DNA of 64,000 bases, taken from Anaerolinea sp. GTDB taxonomy: Bacteria; Chloroflexota; Limnocylindria; Limnocylindrales; CSP1-4. A program made the position numbers and the translations under genes. Shown one piece after another: positions 9,366-19,839 of the stretch. Position 1 is the stretch's first letter. The number at the start of each line of letters is the position of its first letter. The notes below the pieces were generated by a model, which had not been told where the DNA came from, made no database searches, and worked only from the letters and a program-made list of their open reading frames with translations. The stretch spans positions 33,637 through 97,636 of the forward strand of contig PNKK01000005.1 in the NCBI GenBank assembly GCA_013822395.1, read 5' to 3'.

Positions 9366-11714
9366 TCAGCCGTCCATCACGGCGCGGAAGAGCGGCAGGA
9401 GCGACTCGGCCTCGCCGGCCGCCACGTAGACCGGAATCTGGTCCAGGGGCGCCTCGCGCTCGATGACCCGTGGACCCCGGATCGGCTCTCCGGTCCACGC
9501 ATCCACCCAGCCGCCCTCGGGGAGGTAGACCTGCCAGCTCGCCACACCCGGCTCGGTGACGGGCGCCACGAGGAGATCGTCGCCCAGCATGTACTCGATC
9601 GGGTGGTCCCAGATCGTCGGATCGTTGGGCCAGTCGAAGACCAGGGCGCGCATGAGTGGCCGCCCGGTTTCGACGCTCCGGCGAGCCTGTTCGACGAGGT
9701 ACGGCACGAGCCCCTCACGGAGCTGCGCGAAGCGCCTGAAGACCGGGATCACGCGCGGGTCGCCCGTTCGCTCGGCGATATTCCAGGGCGTCCGGTCGCG
9801 CGAGGGGAGATGATGATGGTTGAACTCCGAGTGGTACTGCATGATCGGGCAGAAGCAGGCCATGGCGGCCGCTCGCAGGTAGAGCTCGGCGCTCGGGATC
9901 TCACCCGAGAACCCGGCCAGGTCCCAGCCCCAGAAGAAGACGCCGCTCGCGCCGGCGGTGAGGCCGGCCGTGATCGAGGCCCGGAACGCCTCCCAGGTGG
10001 AGTCCTCGTCACCCGCCCAGTGGCAGGGATGCGACTGCGCACCGGTGAAGCCCGCCCGGCTGAACGTGACCGGCTCGCGGTCGCAGGACGCCATCAGGCG
10101 GTGATAGGCGGCCGCGTAGAGGACCGGGTAGCGATTGTTCGTGACGTCGCCGCGCGTCCCGTCCGCGTAGCGGAGGTCGTGGCCCCAGGCGTGCTCCCCG
10201 CCGTCGGTCTTGAAGCCGTCGATCCCGACCTCTTCGACCAGGTACCGGCGCTTCTCGATCCACCAGCGGGTCGCCTCCGATGACGTGAAGTCGGGGAGAA
10301 GTGCGCCCGGAAACCACCAGCCACGGTTGCGGTATGGCCGGCCGTCCGCCTGGCCGACGCCGTAGCTGCGGGCGATCATCGTGTCGCGGTCGGCCCGCGC
10401 CTGGCCGCTCGGTGCCGGGCGCGTCTTGAGGAGCGGGACCTGCCAGAGGAGGAGCCGGATGCCGAGGCCGTGGAGCCACTCGACGAGGCCCTTCGGGTCG
10501 GGCCAGGCACCGTCGGCCGGGAACGTGAAGTCGGCGAGCTGGTGCGGCGCGCCGTCCGGATGGACCTCGTAGCGGGCGTCCCGGAAGGCGGTGAACGTCG
10601 TCTCGTCGCTCCACGCCTCGATCACCACGACGCCGGCCGGGATTCCCTCGGCCAGGCTGCGCTCCACTTCGGCCGTCACCCGGGCCTGGGTGTTCCATTC
10701 GTTGCCGCTCATCCAGGGGTGGAAGACCCAGTCGGGTGGCAGGCGTGGCGCGCCGGTCTCACGGACGAACGCGCGGAGCACGTCGGGCGGTGGCCCGTCG
10801 TAGAGCGCGACCTCGACCTCCGGCTCCGTCTCGTCGGGGTCGAGCTCGACCTCGATCCACAGGCGCTCGGGGTGAGATGCCCCGACGTCGAACCACGTCC
10901 GGCGCGACGTCCTGACGTGGAAGCCCCAGCCGCCTGCGCCGCCTTCGGGCACCATGATCGCGAACGGCATCGGTAGGTAGGTCCGGTTGCCCTGGTGCTT
11001 GTACTGCTCGAAGACGACGGCGTCGAGCCGGCGGCCGCGCTGGTCGAGCCGGTCGAACCGCTCGCCGAAGCCGACCACATGGGCCTCTGGTTCGAGTCGG
11101 AGGGCGAACCTGACACGGATCGGCCCGGTGTCCGCCCGAAGCCAGGCGACGCTGCCGGGGACGAGCCGATCGCCGGCCGCGCTCGGCGGGTCGATGACGA
11201 GCCGGCCGCCCGATGCTGTCCAGCCGGCGACGACGGCCTCGAACCGCCGCGTACGCTGGCGGCCACCGTCACCGACGAATCGGTACGAGAGTCTCGTCCC
11301 GGCCGTAAACGGGCCCACGCTCGCTCCCCAGGCGCGTCGCTCTCGGCCGGCCTGGCGGGTCGCCGCGGCGGCGAGGTGTCCGGTGGTGGTGAGCGGTTCG
11401 GTGTGGCCGACGGCGCGGTCGGCGCGGGGCGCGGCGGTGGGCTCCGCGGGGCCGCGCTCGTCGATGTGCTCGTTGTCGATTCGTTCGGCTGGGCCGCGTT
11501 CGGCTGGGTCGCGCTCGTTCTCGGCACCCGCGGGCTCGAGCGTCAGGCGGCTGACTCCTCCGTCGACCGTCAGCTCGACTGCGAGATCGGCCAGGTCAGT
11601 CCCGGTCGTGGCGCGCAGCTCGATCGCCTCGCCCTCGACCGGGCGCGTCGGCACCCGCTGGTCCGGCTCGAGCCGGTACGGATGCCCCAGGCCGAACGGG
11701 CGGTGGCGGATCAC
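9366..11714 (-). CDS. Glycoside hydrolase family 31 (alpha-glucosidase/alpha-xylosidase-like)
   Basis: GIDGFKTDGGEHAWGHDLRY catalytic region; HPWMSGNEWNTQ; FFWGWDLAGFSGEIPSAELYLRAAAMACFCPIMQYHSE; GTG start at 11714 overlaps the upstream stop. Confidence 0.9.
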   Translation of the reverse strand: MIRHRPFGLGHPYRLEPDQRVPTRPVEGEAIELRATTGTDLADLAVELTVDGGVSRLTLEPAGAENERDPAERGPAERIDNEHIDERGPAEPTAAPRADRAVGHTEPLTTTGHLAAAATRQAGRERRAWGASVGPFTAGTRLSYRFVGDGGRQRTRRFEAVVAGWTASGGRLVIDPPSAAGDRLVPGSVAWLRADTGPIRVRFALRLEPEAHVVGFGERFDRLDQRGRRLDAVVFEQYKHQGNRTYLPMPFAIMVPEGGAGGWGFHVRTSRRTWFDVGASHPERLWIEVELDPDETEPEVEVALYDGPPPDVLRAFVRETGAPRLPPDWVFHPWMSGNEWNTQARVTAEVERSLAEGIPAGVVVIEAWSDETTFTAFRDARYEVHPDGAPHQLADFTFPADGAWPDPKGLVEWLHGLGIRLLLWQVPLLKTRPAPSGQARADRDTMIARSYGVGQADGRPYRNRGWWFPGALLPDFTSSEATRWWIEKRRYLVEEVGIDGFKTDGGEHAWGHDLRYADGTRGDVTNNRYPVLYAAAYHRLMASCDREPVTFSRAGFTGAQSHPCHWAGDEDSTWEAFRASITAGLTAGASGVFFWGWDLAGFSGEIPSAELYLRAAAMACFCPIMQYHSEFNHHHLPSRDRTPWNIAERTGDPRVIPVFRRFAQLREGLVPYLVEQARRSVETGRPLMRALVFDWPNDPTIWDHPIEYMLGDDLLVAPVTEPGVASWQVYLPEGGWVDAWTGEPIRGPRVIEREAPLDQIPVYVAAGEAESLLPLFRAVMDG

Positions 11715-12880
11715 GGCGCGGGCCTGACCGGCGCTCCGATCACGGGCGTGGCCAGGGTCTCCGTCACGGGCTCGACCCGCGGCCCCACGACGCCGAGCTC
11801 GACCGCGAGCGTCAGATACATCGCATGGGACCAGAGGAGCGGCGTCGCGACCGGCCCCCAGCGCTCCAGCCACCCTGCCTGCCGCCGGGGCGCCAGGAGG
11901 TGATCGTCCACCTGCTCCGGCAACTCGCCGTCGGGCGTGGCGTGCGCGGCGACCCACTCGAGCTGTGCCCAGGCCTCCTCGGTCCGCCCGACGGCCGCAT
12001 AGTGCCAGCCGAGCAGCGCCGCCAGGAGGAGCCACTCGCCGCCGCCGTAGTACGTGTCGCTCGCATAGCGATGCACTCCGCCGTCGTGGACGAGTTGCTC
12101 TTCGATCGCCTCGATCGTCGCGACCATGAGCGGATCGTGTGCCGGGAGCATCGCGAACGGGGTCGCGACCGCGATCAGGCTCGCGTCGACCGCGTCGCCA
12201 GCGAGCCACTTCGGGAGCCGGCCCAGCCTTGACGCGTCAGCCCGGACGAGCTCGGCCAGCTCCACCGCGCCATGGCTGGCGGTCGAGCGCAGGTCGGCCG
12301 ACAGTTCGGGCCAGCCCGCAGCCGCCCGTAGTCCGGCGTGGATCGCAGCCAGGGTGGAGGTGTGTCGGTGGTCGGGATTCTCCTCCCACCAGTCGTAGCT
12401 CGGATGGTCCCCGAAGGCCGCAACGTAGGCCGCCGACAGGGCCGCCCCGGCGACGAACGGCTCGATCGACCGGCCGTACCGGCGGCGGTGCTTGTCAAGC
12501 GCCCACAGCCAGGCGCCGTACCCGTCGAGCTGGAAGTCCGTCCACTCCTCGCCGGTCTCCCGGCCATCGATGGTATAGCGGGCATGGAGGAACTCGTTGG
12601 TCTCGATCGCCGCCCCGCCGCGGCGGCGCTCGATGAGCGCCTCGATCCGCTCGCCGCGTGCTTCGAGAACTCCGGCGCACCAGGCGAAGAACGCCTCCGC
12701 CGAGGCGATCTCGCCGGCGTGACTCATCGCGTCGGCGATGAACGCACCGTCGCGAAACCACGAGTAGCGATAGACGGGGAAGTTGGGTGACGCGAGGTAG
12801 GCGCCGCTCGGCGCCTGGCCCCGGACGATGACGTCGATGCTCCGGCGGGCAAGGCGTTCCAGCTGGGCGCGCTGGTCCAT
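11711..12880 (-). CDS. Glycoside hydrolase family 15-like (glucoamylase/dextran glucosidase)
   Basis: FPVYRYSWFRDGAFIADAM, GGAAIETNEFLHARYTIDG, QLDGYGAWLWAL typical of GH15. Confidence 0.85.
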   Translation of the reverse strand: MDQRAQLERLARRSIDVIVRGQAPSGAYLASPNFPVYRYSWFRDGAFIADAMSHAGEIASAEAFFAWCAGVLEARGERIEALIERRRGGAAIETNEFLHARYTIDGRETGEEWTDFQLDGYGAWLWALDKHRRRYGRSIEPFVAGAALSAAYVAAFGDHPSYDWWEENPDHRHTSTLAAIHAGLRAAAGWPELSADLRSTASHGAVELAELVRADASRLGRLPKWLAGDAVDASLIAVATPFAMLPAHDPLMVATIEAIEEQLVHDGGVHRYASDTYYGGGEWLLLAALLGWHYAAVGRTEEAWAQLEWVAAHATPDGELPEQVDDHLLAPRRQAGWLERWGPVATPLLWSHAMYLTLAVELGVVGPRVEPVTETLATPVIGAPVRPAP

Positions 12881-13054
12881 GGGCTGGCGCTCCTTGTGGC
12901 TCGTACGGTGAGAGGGGAATGGCAATCACGGTCGGGAGGCACCAGGGCGGCCGGGAGGAGGGGACGGCCGCCCTGGTGCAGCGGCTACTTCAGGAGCGCG
13001 TCGACTTGCGTGACCTCCTCTCCGTGGCCGCGAGGCGTCTCATCGATGGCAGGC

Positions 13055-14860
13055 TCAGTTGGTGGAACGCATTGGCGCCTCCTCAAGCTCTCCGTCGGAA
13101 GCTCGTCGCCACTCCTCTTCGACCCACCAGACCATGCTCCAGACGTCGATCCGGGGAATACGCAGACGAATGACACGACCGCCAGACTCGTCCTCTGAGA
13201 CGAATGAGACCGGCCGAGGTAGGCCGACCTCGTCGTCGGGGGTATCCCACCAAGCGGCACTGATCCCACCTAGCGTCTGGACTCGGAGCTCGACATCCTC
13301 CATCGGTTGCGGCGACACTTCATGCGCGACATTCCATCGGTCGGTTGTGATGCCTCGGAGGTTGATGATCTGCAGCGAGGTGATCCCCCCGAGCTTGCGA
13401 GCAATCACCCAGAGCGAACCCAGCTGAGCTCCCGCTCCGTAGCTTGCAAGATCGGGGTGGTGCAGGGTGATGACATCGTTGGTGGCGCCAACATGGGTCC
13501 ATGCGAGATCGTGGCCCTGCCACTGGTGTAGCAACGCGGTGTTGCGGACGATGAAGTCGTAGTACTGCCGCGCCACCGCGTATTCACGGTCATTGAGGGA
13601 CCCATAGCGGGGGTAGTACGCCTCGGTCAGGAGTGACGCGCCTTCTCCGGCCAGCAGATGGAAGCCGCCGCTGCCATGAATGGCAGCCGATGCAAGGCGG
13701 AAGCCTGTCAACGCTCCGGGCGTTCGCTCCGTCGCGGGGCTGAACGGGAGGAGGTATGCGGCAAGGACCACCTGCTTCGAGGGCCGGATCTCGCGGGCTC
13801 TTCGAACGAGCTCGTAGAGCTCACGGTAGGTGCTGTAGGGGTCCCAGACCTCGATGTAGGTGGCGGCGTCGCTCACAACGTTCGCCATGCCTTCGAGGGG
13901 CCAGGCATTGACGCAGTTGAAGATGCTGCCTCCGCTCGGCCGCCGCCCCAGGACCCGGCGCGCGGCTTCCTCCACGAACCCGGGGAATTCCTGGGCAGCA
14001 TCGAATGTCCGCCAAGCGCCGGTAACGTGGGACAGGGCCTGCTTGGGGCATCCGTACTGGTCGATGTGGATGCCGTCGAACCCCAGCACGTCGAGGGCTC
14101 GCTCGTACTCGGCAAGGATCCAGGAGCGCCAGGACGACACCTCCGAGAAGTCCTGGAGGTAGAACAGGTCGGCAAGGCTGAGAGGCACACCCCGACCGTC
14201 GTAGAGAAGCAAGTCCGGGTGGCTCTCGCTGAACTCACGCTCCGCCCCGTAGAGGGCCCCGTAGGCGATGGCGGCCATTCCCCGCTCATGCCCGAGATCG
14301 ATCTTTCTTCGGACCACAGCGTGGGAAAGACGACGACCAAGGGTGTCGGTGAACTCGTCGGAGGGCGCCAGGAACGTGTGGTGGGTCGCCATCCAGTCGT
14401 AGAACTGGACGACGTTCACGTGGAGCCGTAGCAGTATGTCCAGGCGTCGTTGTGATTCCTCGGCTGGTTCCTCGGCGTTGAAGTCGGAGAGGAAGCCATA
14501 CCGAGGGGCTTGAGACCAATGGTCGGCTACGTCGAAGGCGGTGGTGCTGGTCGCGCTGCGAGAGCCGTCGGACGCCCTGAGCTCGACGGCGTATCCGACC
14601 GCGTGGCCACTCATAAACGGGGAGACCGCCGCCTCCAGGGTGGTCTCCCCGTTCCCGCCCCGATCGAGTTCGAGCCCAGCGCTGATCCCGCTGCTGGGAC
14701 GGCCCAGCTCGAAGACCGTGCCTTCGAGCTGGATGCGTGCCGATGGCGGTCCGGAGACGATCACGCGCAATCCCACGGCTTCGCCGGGTCGGAATTGCGC
14801 CTTCGCGGGGAAGACGTCCAACCAGATCAACGGGCCACCTGTACGACGATCATGTCCCAT
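13055..14860 (-). CDS. Glycoside hydrolase family 66-like (dextranase / cycloisomaltooligosaccharide glucanotransferase-related)
   Basis: YGFLSDFN..., LHVNVVQFYDWMATHH, AYGALYGAEREF, VLGFDGIHIDQYG, GGFHLLAGEGASLLTEAYYPRYG resemble GH66. Confidence 0.82.
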   Translation of the reverse strand: MGHDRRTGGPLIWLDVFPAKAQFRPGEAVGLRVIVSGPPSARIQLEGTVFELGRPSSGISAGLELDRGGNGETTLEAAVSPFMSGHAVGYAVELRASDGSRSATSTTAFDVADHWSQAPRYGFLSDFNAEEPAEESQRRLDILLRLHVNVVQFYDWMATHHTFLAPSDEFTDTLGRRLSHAVVRRKIDLGHERGMAAIAYGALYGAEREFSESHPDLLLYDGRGVPLSLADLFYLQDFSEVSSWRSWILAEYERALDVLGFDGIHIDQYGCPKQALSHVTGAWRTFDAAQEFPGFVEEAARRVLGRRPSGGSIFNCVNAWPLEGMANVVSDAATYIEVWDPYSTYRELYELVRRAREIRPSKQVVLAAYLLPFSPATERTPGALTGFRLASAAIHGSGGFHLLAGEGASLLTEAYYPRYGSLNDREYAVARQYYDFIVRNTALLHQWQGHDLAWTHVGATNDVITLHHPDLASYGAGAQLGSLWVIARKLGGITSLQIINLRGITTDRWNVAHEVSPQPMEDVELRVQTLGGISAAWWDTPDDEVGLPRPVSFVSEDESGGRVIRLRIPRIDVWSMVWWVEEEWRRASDGELEEAPMRSTN

Positions 14861-14905
14861 TCCTCAGGGTTCGGGATGGCGCACTGGACTGCTCACGCAG
14901 CTCCC

Positions 14906-15790
14906 TCATCCCTTCAGGCTTCCTGCGCGCATGCCGGCGACGAAGTAGCGCTGGAAGAAGACGAAGAGCACGATCGCCGGGAAGGCTGCCATGGTTGTGG
15001 CGGCAAAGACGGTGCTCCATTGCGTTCCGTGTGCGTTGAAGAAGAGCAGAATACCGATCGGGAGGGTCCTCAGATCCGGGTCCTGCAGGAGGAGGCGAGC
15101 CCACCAGAAGTCGTCCCAGGCACCCAGGAACGTGAAGATCGCCAGGGTGGCGAGTGCAGGCTTTGTCAACGGCAGCAACACTCGCCAGTAGACCGTCCAC
15201 GGACCGCCGCCGTCCACGTAGGTAGCGTCCTCGAGATCGCGGGGAAGCTCCTCGAAGAAGCCCCGCAGGAGGAACGTGTTGAAGGCCACCGCCCCCGACA
15301 CGTAGATCACCCACAGGCCGGCCCACGAGTTCGCCAGCCCGAAGTCGCGCATGACTGAGAACTTTGGCAGGAGCGCGATCATGTCCGGGATCATCATCGT
15401 GACGAGATAGAGGTTGAAGACGAGCTCCCGACCCGGGAAACGCAACCGGGCGAAGGCGAAGGCGCTCGTCGTCGAGACGACAAATGCGAGCACCGTCGTC
15501 ACCGAGGCCACAATGAAACTGTTGAGTGCGTAGCGCTGGAACCCGCCCTCGTTCCACGCCCGTTCGAAATTTGCCGTGGTTGCGTTCGGGGGCCAGACTG
15601 TCGGTGGATAGGGCATGATCCAGCGCTCCGGATTGAGCGCCGTCCCGATCATGTACATGAACGGAAGGACCGTGATCAGGACGCCGGCGGCGAGGACGAG
15701 GTAGACCAGCGGACCTGCCGGGTGCCTCCGCCCGGCCGCAGTCGAGCCCTGCCTGGTGCGTCGCAGCGCTGGGAGGCCGATCGTCGCCAT
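14906..15790 (-). CDS. Carbohydrate ABC transporter permease (MalG-like)
   Basis: 294 aa; EELPRDLEDATYVDGGGPWTVYWRVLLPLTKPALATLAIFTFLGAWDDFWW inner-membrane EAA loop. Confidence 0.93.
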   Translation of the reverse strand: MATIGLPALRRTRQGSTAAGRRHPAGPLVYLVLAAGVLITVLPFMYMIGTALNPERWIMPYPPTVWPPNATTANFERAWNEGGFQRYALNSFIVASVTTVLAFVVSTTSAFAFARLRFPGRELVFNLYLVTMMIPDMIALLPKFSVMRDFGLANSWAGLWVIYVSGAVAFNTFLLRGFFEELPRDLEDATYVDGGGPWTVYWRVLLPLTKPALATLAIFTFLGAWDDFWWARLLLQDPDLRTLPIGILLFFNAHGTQWSTVFAATTMAAFPAIVLFVFFQRYFVAGMRAGSLKG

Positions 15791-16723
15791 CTACGCCACC
15801 GACGAGCCGCGGAGGAAGCGGCGCTGCGTGAAGCTGATGAACACCACGGCCAGTCCCATGAGGAGGCCGATCGTGATGCCGTACCCAAAATCGAGGTACT
15901 TGAAGGCCTGCGTGTACATGTAGCTCAGGAGCACCTCGGTGCTCTCCTGCGGTCCTCCGGCCGTGAGCAGGTACACGGAGAGGAAGACGTTGAAGGCGCC
16001 GATGAGGAGGACCACGCTGACGAAGCCGACGGTCGGTCGCAGGAGCGGCAGCGTCACATAGCGGAAACGCTGCCAGTTGGTGGCCCCATCGGTCTCGGCG
16101 GCCTCATAGAGCTCGCTCGGGATGTACTGCAGGGCGGCGAGGAAGATCACCATGTTCCAGCCAACGCCCTTCCAGATGCCGAGCAGATTGATCGGCACCT
16201 GCGCCGTCCAGGTGCTACGGAGCCAGTCAATGGGCTCGGGGAGGAGTCTCAAGACCTCGACGAGGACGAAGTTCACCGGCCCCATGCCGTCACTGAAGAG
16301 GTATGCGAATAGGTAGGAGACGACGAGCCAAGAGGTGACGACGGGCAGATAGAAGAGTCCCCGGAAGAAGGCCCGACCGCGAATCTGGGCGTTCAGGAGC
16401 ATCGCGGCGCCAAGCCCGAGGACCATCTGTCCGGGCACCGTGACGACCGCGTACAGAAGCGTGTTGCGTACCGCGACCCAGAAGGTTGGGTCGCCGAACA
16501 GGGCTCGCTGGAAGTTCTTCGCCCCCACGAACTCGCTTTGCTCCGGAGCCATGAGATTCCAGTTGTAGAGGCTCATCTGGACCCCGCGAGCGAGGGGATA
16601 CAGGACGAAGATCACGACGAGGATGAAGCCGGGGATCATGAATGGAAGGGCAGCCGCGAGGGGGCGCGCTCGGCGCTTCAGGGTGTGAGCTTGGGCTCTC
16701 GCTTCTGCGCGCGAGACCAACAC
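15791..16723 (-). CDS. Sugar ABC transporter permease (MalF-like)
   Basis: 310 aa; IPSELYEAAETDGATNWQRFRYVTLPLLRPTVGFVSV EAA motif. Confidence 0.93.
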   Translation of the reverse strand: MLVSRAEARAQAHTLKRRARPLAAALPFMIPGFILVVIFVLYPLARGVQMSLYNWNLMAPEQSEFVGAKNFQRALFGDPTFWVAVRNTLLYAVVTVPGQMVLGLGAAMLLNAQIRGRAFFRGLFYLPVVTSWLVVSYLFAYLFSDGMGPVNFVLVEVLRLLPEPIDWLRSTWTAQVPINLLGIWKGVGWNMVIFLAALQYIPSELYEAAETDGATNWQRFRYVTLPLLRPTVGFVSVVLLIGAFNVFLSVYLLTAGGPQESTEVLLSYMYTQAFKYLDFGYGITIGLLMGLAVVFISFTQRRFLRGSSVA

Positions 16724-16772
16724 GTGGATGCTCCTCCCCTGTGACTTAGTGGGGACTACATGTCCCGCTGGT

Positions 16773-18083
16773 CTACGGCGCCAGGAGCGGGTCGATCTGT
16801 GCGGCCGCCCCGTCGAGCGCCTCCTTGACGGGCGAGGTACCTCTGAGTGCGGCTTCGAACGCGTTCGTCAGGATCTTCTCGATCTTCGGCCAGTCAGCGC
16901 TCACGGTGCGCGGCTTCGCAGTCTCGAGCTGGGTGACGTACGGCGCGAAGTAGGGCACGTCCTTCATTACCTGCGACTGTGAGGCGCTCCGGGTCACCGG
17001 CATCTGACCCGTCTCCGCCATGGCGATCTGGGCCTCGTCCGAGAGCAGGTACTGGGCGAATGCCCAGGCGGCCTCCGCCTGCTTTGAGCTCTTGAAGATC
17101 ACAAGGTTCTCGCCACCGATGACGGAGATCGATCCCCCGGGACCGGTTGGCATCGGGACTCCCTGGACCTGCGGTCCCATGTCCTTCGCGATGATGGGGA
17201 AGAACCAGGGCCCGTCGGACAGCATGCCGTAGTTCACGCCCTTGAAGCCGCCCCACGAGTCGGGCTTGCCGCCGAGGGTCGACGGTCCAAGGAGTCCGTC
17301 GTTCTGCATGTCGACGAGCCACTGGAGCGCGGCGACCGAGGCATCTGAGTTGAGGATGCCCGACGCCTTCGTGAAGTTGTCGTCGGTGACATTGCCGCCG
17401 GCTGTCCAGAACCAGGGCAGCACGTTCCACGGACCGGCGCCGCCGAGCGCCAGGCCCCACTTGTCCTTCTGGCCCTTGACCGCCTCGGCTGCCTTGCGCA
17501 CGTCATCGAGCGTCCTCGGTGCCTCAGGCACGAGGTCCTTGTTGTAGATGAGAACCTGGGTGTTCGTGTCGAGCGGGACACCGTAGTGCTTGCCCTGGTA
17601 GACGTTCGTCGCGAGCGGTCCGGGAAAGACCTGGTCCTTGATGTCGTTGAACCCCGGGAGGTCGTCCACCGGAACGAGCGCACCGACCTTGGCGAACTGC
17701 GGCGTCCAGATGATGTCCATGCGCATGATGTCCGGAAGACCGCCGCCGCTGACGGCGGTCACCAGCTGGTCAAAAAGGCCGTCGTAGGGCATGACCACCG
17801 GATCGATGGTGATGTTGGGACACTTCTTCTGGAAGGCCGGGATGACGACGTCGAGGAGCTGCTTGTTCTCCGGACCGTCAGTGTTGTACGTGTGCCAGAA
17901 CGTGACCTTGGCCTGCTGACCGCCAGCGCACTCGGCTGTTGGACCAACGCTGCTCGCCACCGGACTCTCCGCTGCGCTCGCCGTGGGCGCCTGGCTGGCG
18001 GGACTCGGCGACGTCGCCCCGCCCGAGCACGCCGCGGTCGCAAGGCTGATGCCCGCGATGACCGCCGCGAGGGTTCGCTTCAT
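16773..18083 (-). CDS. Extracellular solute-binding lipoprotein (sugar ABC transporter)
   Basis: MKRTLAAVIAGISLATAACSG lipobox; KVTFWHTYNTDGPENKQLLDVVIPAFQKKCPNI typical of family 1 SBP. Confidence 0.93.
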   Translation of the reverse strand: MKRTLAAVIAGISLATAACSGGATSPSPASQAPTASAAESPVASSVGPTAECAGGQQAKVTFWHTYNTDGPENKQLLDVVIPAFQKKCPNITIDPVVMPYDGLFDQLVTAVSGGGLPDIMRMDIIWTPQFAKVGALVPVDDLPGFNDIKDQVFPGPLATNVYQGKHYGVPLDTNTQVLIYNKDLVPEAPRTLDDVRKAAEAVKGQKDKWGLALGGAGPWNVLPWFWTAGGNVTDDNFTKASGILNSDASVAALQWLVDMQNDGLLGPSTLGGKPDSWGGFKGVNYGMLSDGPWFFPIIAKDMGPQVQGVPMPTGPGGSISVIGGENLVIFKSSKQAEAAWAFAQYLLSDEAQIAMAETGQMPVTRSASQSQVMKDVPYFAPYVTQLETAKPRTVSADWPKIEKILTNAFEAALRGTSPVKEALDGAAAQIDPLLAP

Positions 18084-18279
18084 GTGATCCGCTCCTTCCT
18101 TCGCTCGTGAACCCAGAAACCAGTGATCGAGACGTCGAGCCAGATCCAGCTCCGGCAGCTCTACTTGTCCTCTTGGTCCGGCCCTCCCTGACTCGACGAC
18201 GTGGAGTCCGGCATGTGGCACATGCCGAAGGCCGATCGGAGGGCGGGACAGCGTTCGGTGTCGGCATGGCTGCACGTCA

Positions 18280-19566
18280 TCAGGCAGTCCCAGTTACCAA
18301 GATCTGACCCCGAGCTGTGTGCCCCGATCGTTGGCCGCTCTCGGGTTCCGTCACGACCCCAGCCAGGCGGTCGCGGACGCTGTCCTCGATCTGGCGCTCG
18401 TAGAGGGGCGCGCTGAACGTGGCACGCAGGACCAGGGCCGCCGCCCCGCGGGCCCACTTGGCGTCGTCCCAGGGGTCGACCTCGATCGCCACGCCGCGGA
18501 GCGGCGCGAACGTCCCCCGCGCCACCTCGTCCTCGAAGGCGCCAACGAGATGCGGCCAGGCCGACGTTCCTTCGCCGCTGACGAGCACGAGCTGAGGGCT
18601 GAGGACGTTGATCAGCCCGCCGACCGCCCGACCCAGGACGGCGCCCGCCTGGGCGAAGATGCGACGCGCCCCCGGGTCCCCGGCGTCGGCCAGGGCGCGG
18701 AGGCGTTCGATGCCCGCCGCGAGGGAGCCGTCCGGCGCCAGCAGACCGGCCTCGACCCCCTGCCGGACGAGGGCGGGGTCGGCCACGAGCGCCTCCAGGC
18801 AGCCGTGCTTGCCGCATGTGCACCGAGGCCCGTCCGCGACGACCGTCACGTGGCCGAACTCACCGGCTCCGCCGCGGGCGCCGCGGTAGAGGTCGCCACC
18901 GACCACGATCCCGAGGCCGACGCCGCGGCCGATCGTCACGGTCAGGAAATGCTCGGCCTCGCGACCGCGCCCGTAGAGCCGTTCTGCCACGGCCAGGGTG
19001 TTGACGTCGTTGTCGATGAGGACCGGTAGACCGATCTGCTCCCGGAGCGTGGGCCCAAGAGCAACCTGCCGCCAGCCGAGAATCGGCGCCTCCACGATCC
19101 CGCGGGCGTCGACGATGCCTGCCACGCCGAGCCCGATGCCGAGCAGCCGCGTCCCGGCGGCATCCTCGATCGCTGCGCGGAGGCGCCCGGCCAGTTGCTC
19201 CACCGCGTCGGACGCAAGCGCGTCGAACGATTCCTCGCGCCCGGCAAGTACCTCGCCGTCGAGATTCACACGGACGATCGCGAGGTGGTCGGGAGCGATC
19301 TTGACTCCGAGCGCCTGTGCGGCCTCCGCGACAAGGCCGAGCAGCAACCCGGGCCGTCCCCCGTTCGAAGGGGCCTGGTCGACAACCCGGATCAGGCCGT
19401 CGGCCACGAGATCGCGGGTGACCTCGGTCACGGTTGCCGCACTGAGCGAGAGCCGCCGGGCGATCTCCGCCCGGGAGATCGGACCCTGGGTGCCGATCAG
19501 GGCGAGCACCGCGGACCGGTTGAGATCGCGGATCAGGGCCGGCGAGCCGCGTCTAAGCCGGGCCAT
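18280..19566 (-). CDS. ROK-family transcriptional regulator
   Basis: HTH ISRAEIARRLSLSAATVTEVTRDLVADGLI; ROK motif CTCGKHGCLEA; GAGEFGHVTV. Confidence 0.92.
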   Translation of the reverse strand: MARLRRGSPALIRDLNRSAVLALIGTQGPISRAEIARRLSLSAATVTEVTRDLVADGLIRVVDQAPSNGGRPGLLLGLVAEAAQALGVKIAPDHLAIVRVNLDGEVLAGREESFDALASDAVEQLAGRLRAAIEDAAGTRLLGIGLGVAGIVDARGIVEAPILGWRQVALGPTLREQIGLPVLIDNDVNTLAVAERLYGRGREAEHFLTVTIGRGVGLGIVVGGDLYRGARGGAGEFGHVTVVADGPRCTCGKHGCLEALVADPALVRQGVEAGLLAPDGSLAAGIERLRALADAGDPGARRIFAQAGAVLGRAVGGLINVLSPQLVLVSGEGTSAWPHLVGAFEDEVARGTFAPLRGVAIEVDPWDDAKWARGAAALVLRATFSAPLYERQIEDSVRDRLAGVVTEPESGQRSGHTARGQILVTGTA

Positions 19567-19611
19567 CGGAGACCTGGTGCTTCGGCATCGATCCTGTCCG
19601 CCGCCTTCTCT

Positions 19612-19619
19612 CAAACTAA
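19612..19619 (-). promoter_or_regulatory. Possible ROK/XylR-like operator half-site TTAGTTTG upstream of ROK gene
   Basis: Reverse strand reads TTACTTACTTAGTTTGAGAG about 50 nt upstream of the ROK start; similar to Bacillus XylR half-sites. Confidence 0.3.
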
Positions 19620-19839
19620 GTAAGTAATGCGAACGAAGGAAGATTAGCACGCAGTGAGGGTTCGTCAAGTCGCTGTTCTCGAGTCGCTGGCCCCGACTGT
19701 TGACGGGACGTTGCGCACGCGAGGAGGCCAACCCTGACGCGACCTGGCCCCGAGCTCGATCTCGCCGGTGCCGCATGCCCCGCATCGATTCGCCGTCGAG
19801 TGCCGAGCGGGCGGCTCCCCCTCCGGGTACAGTGCCGCC

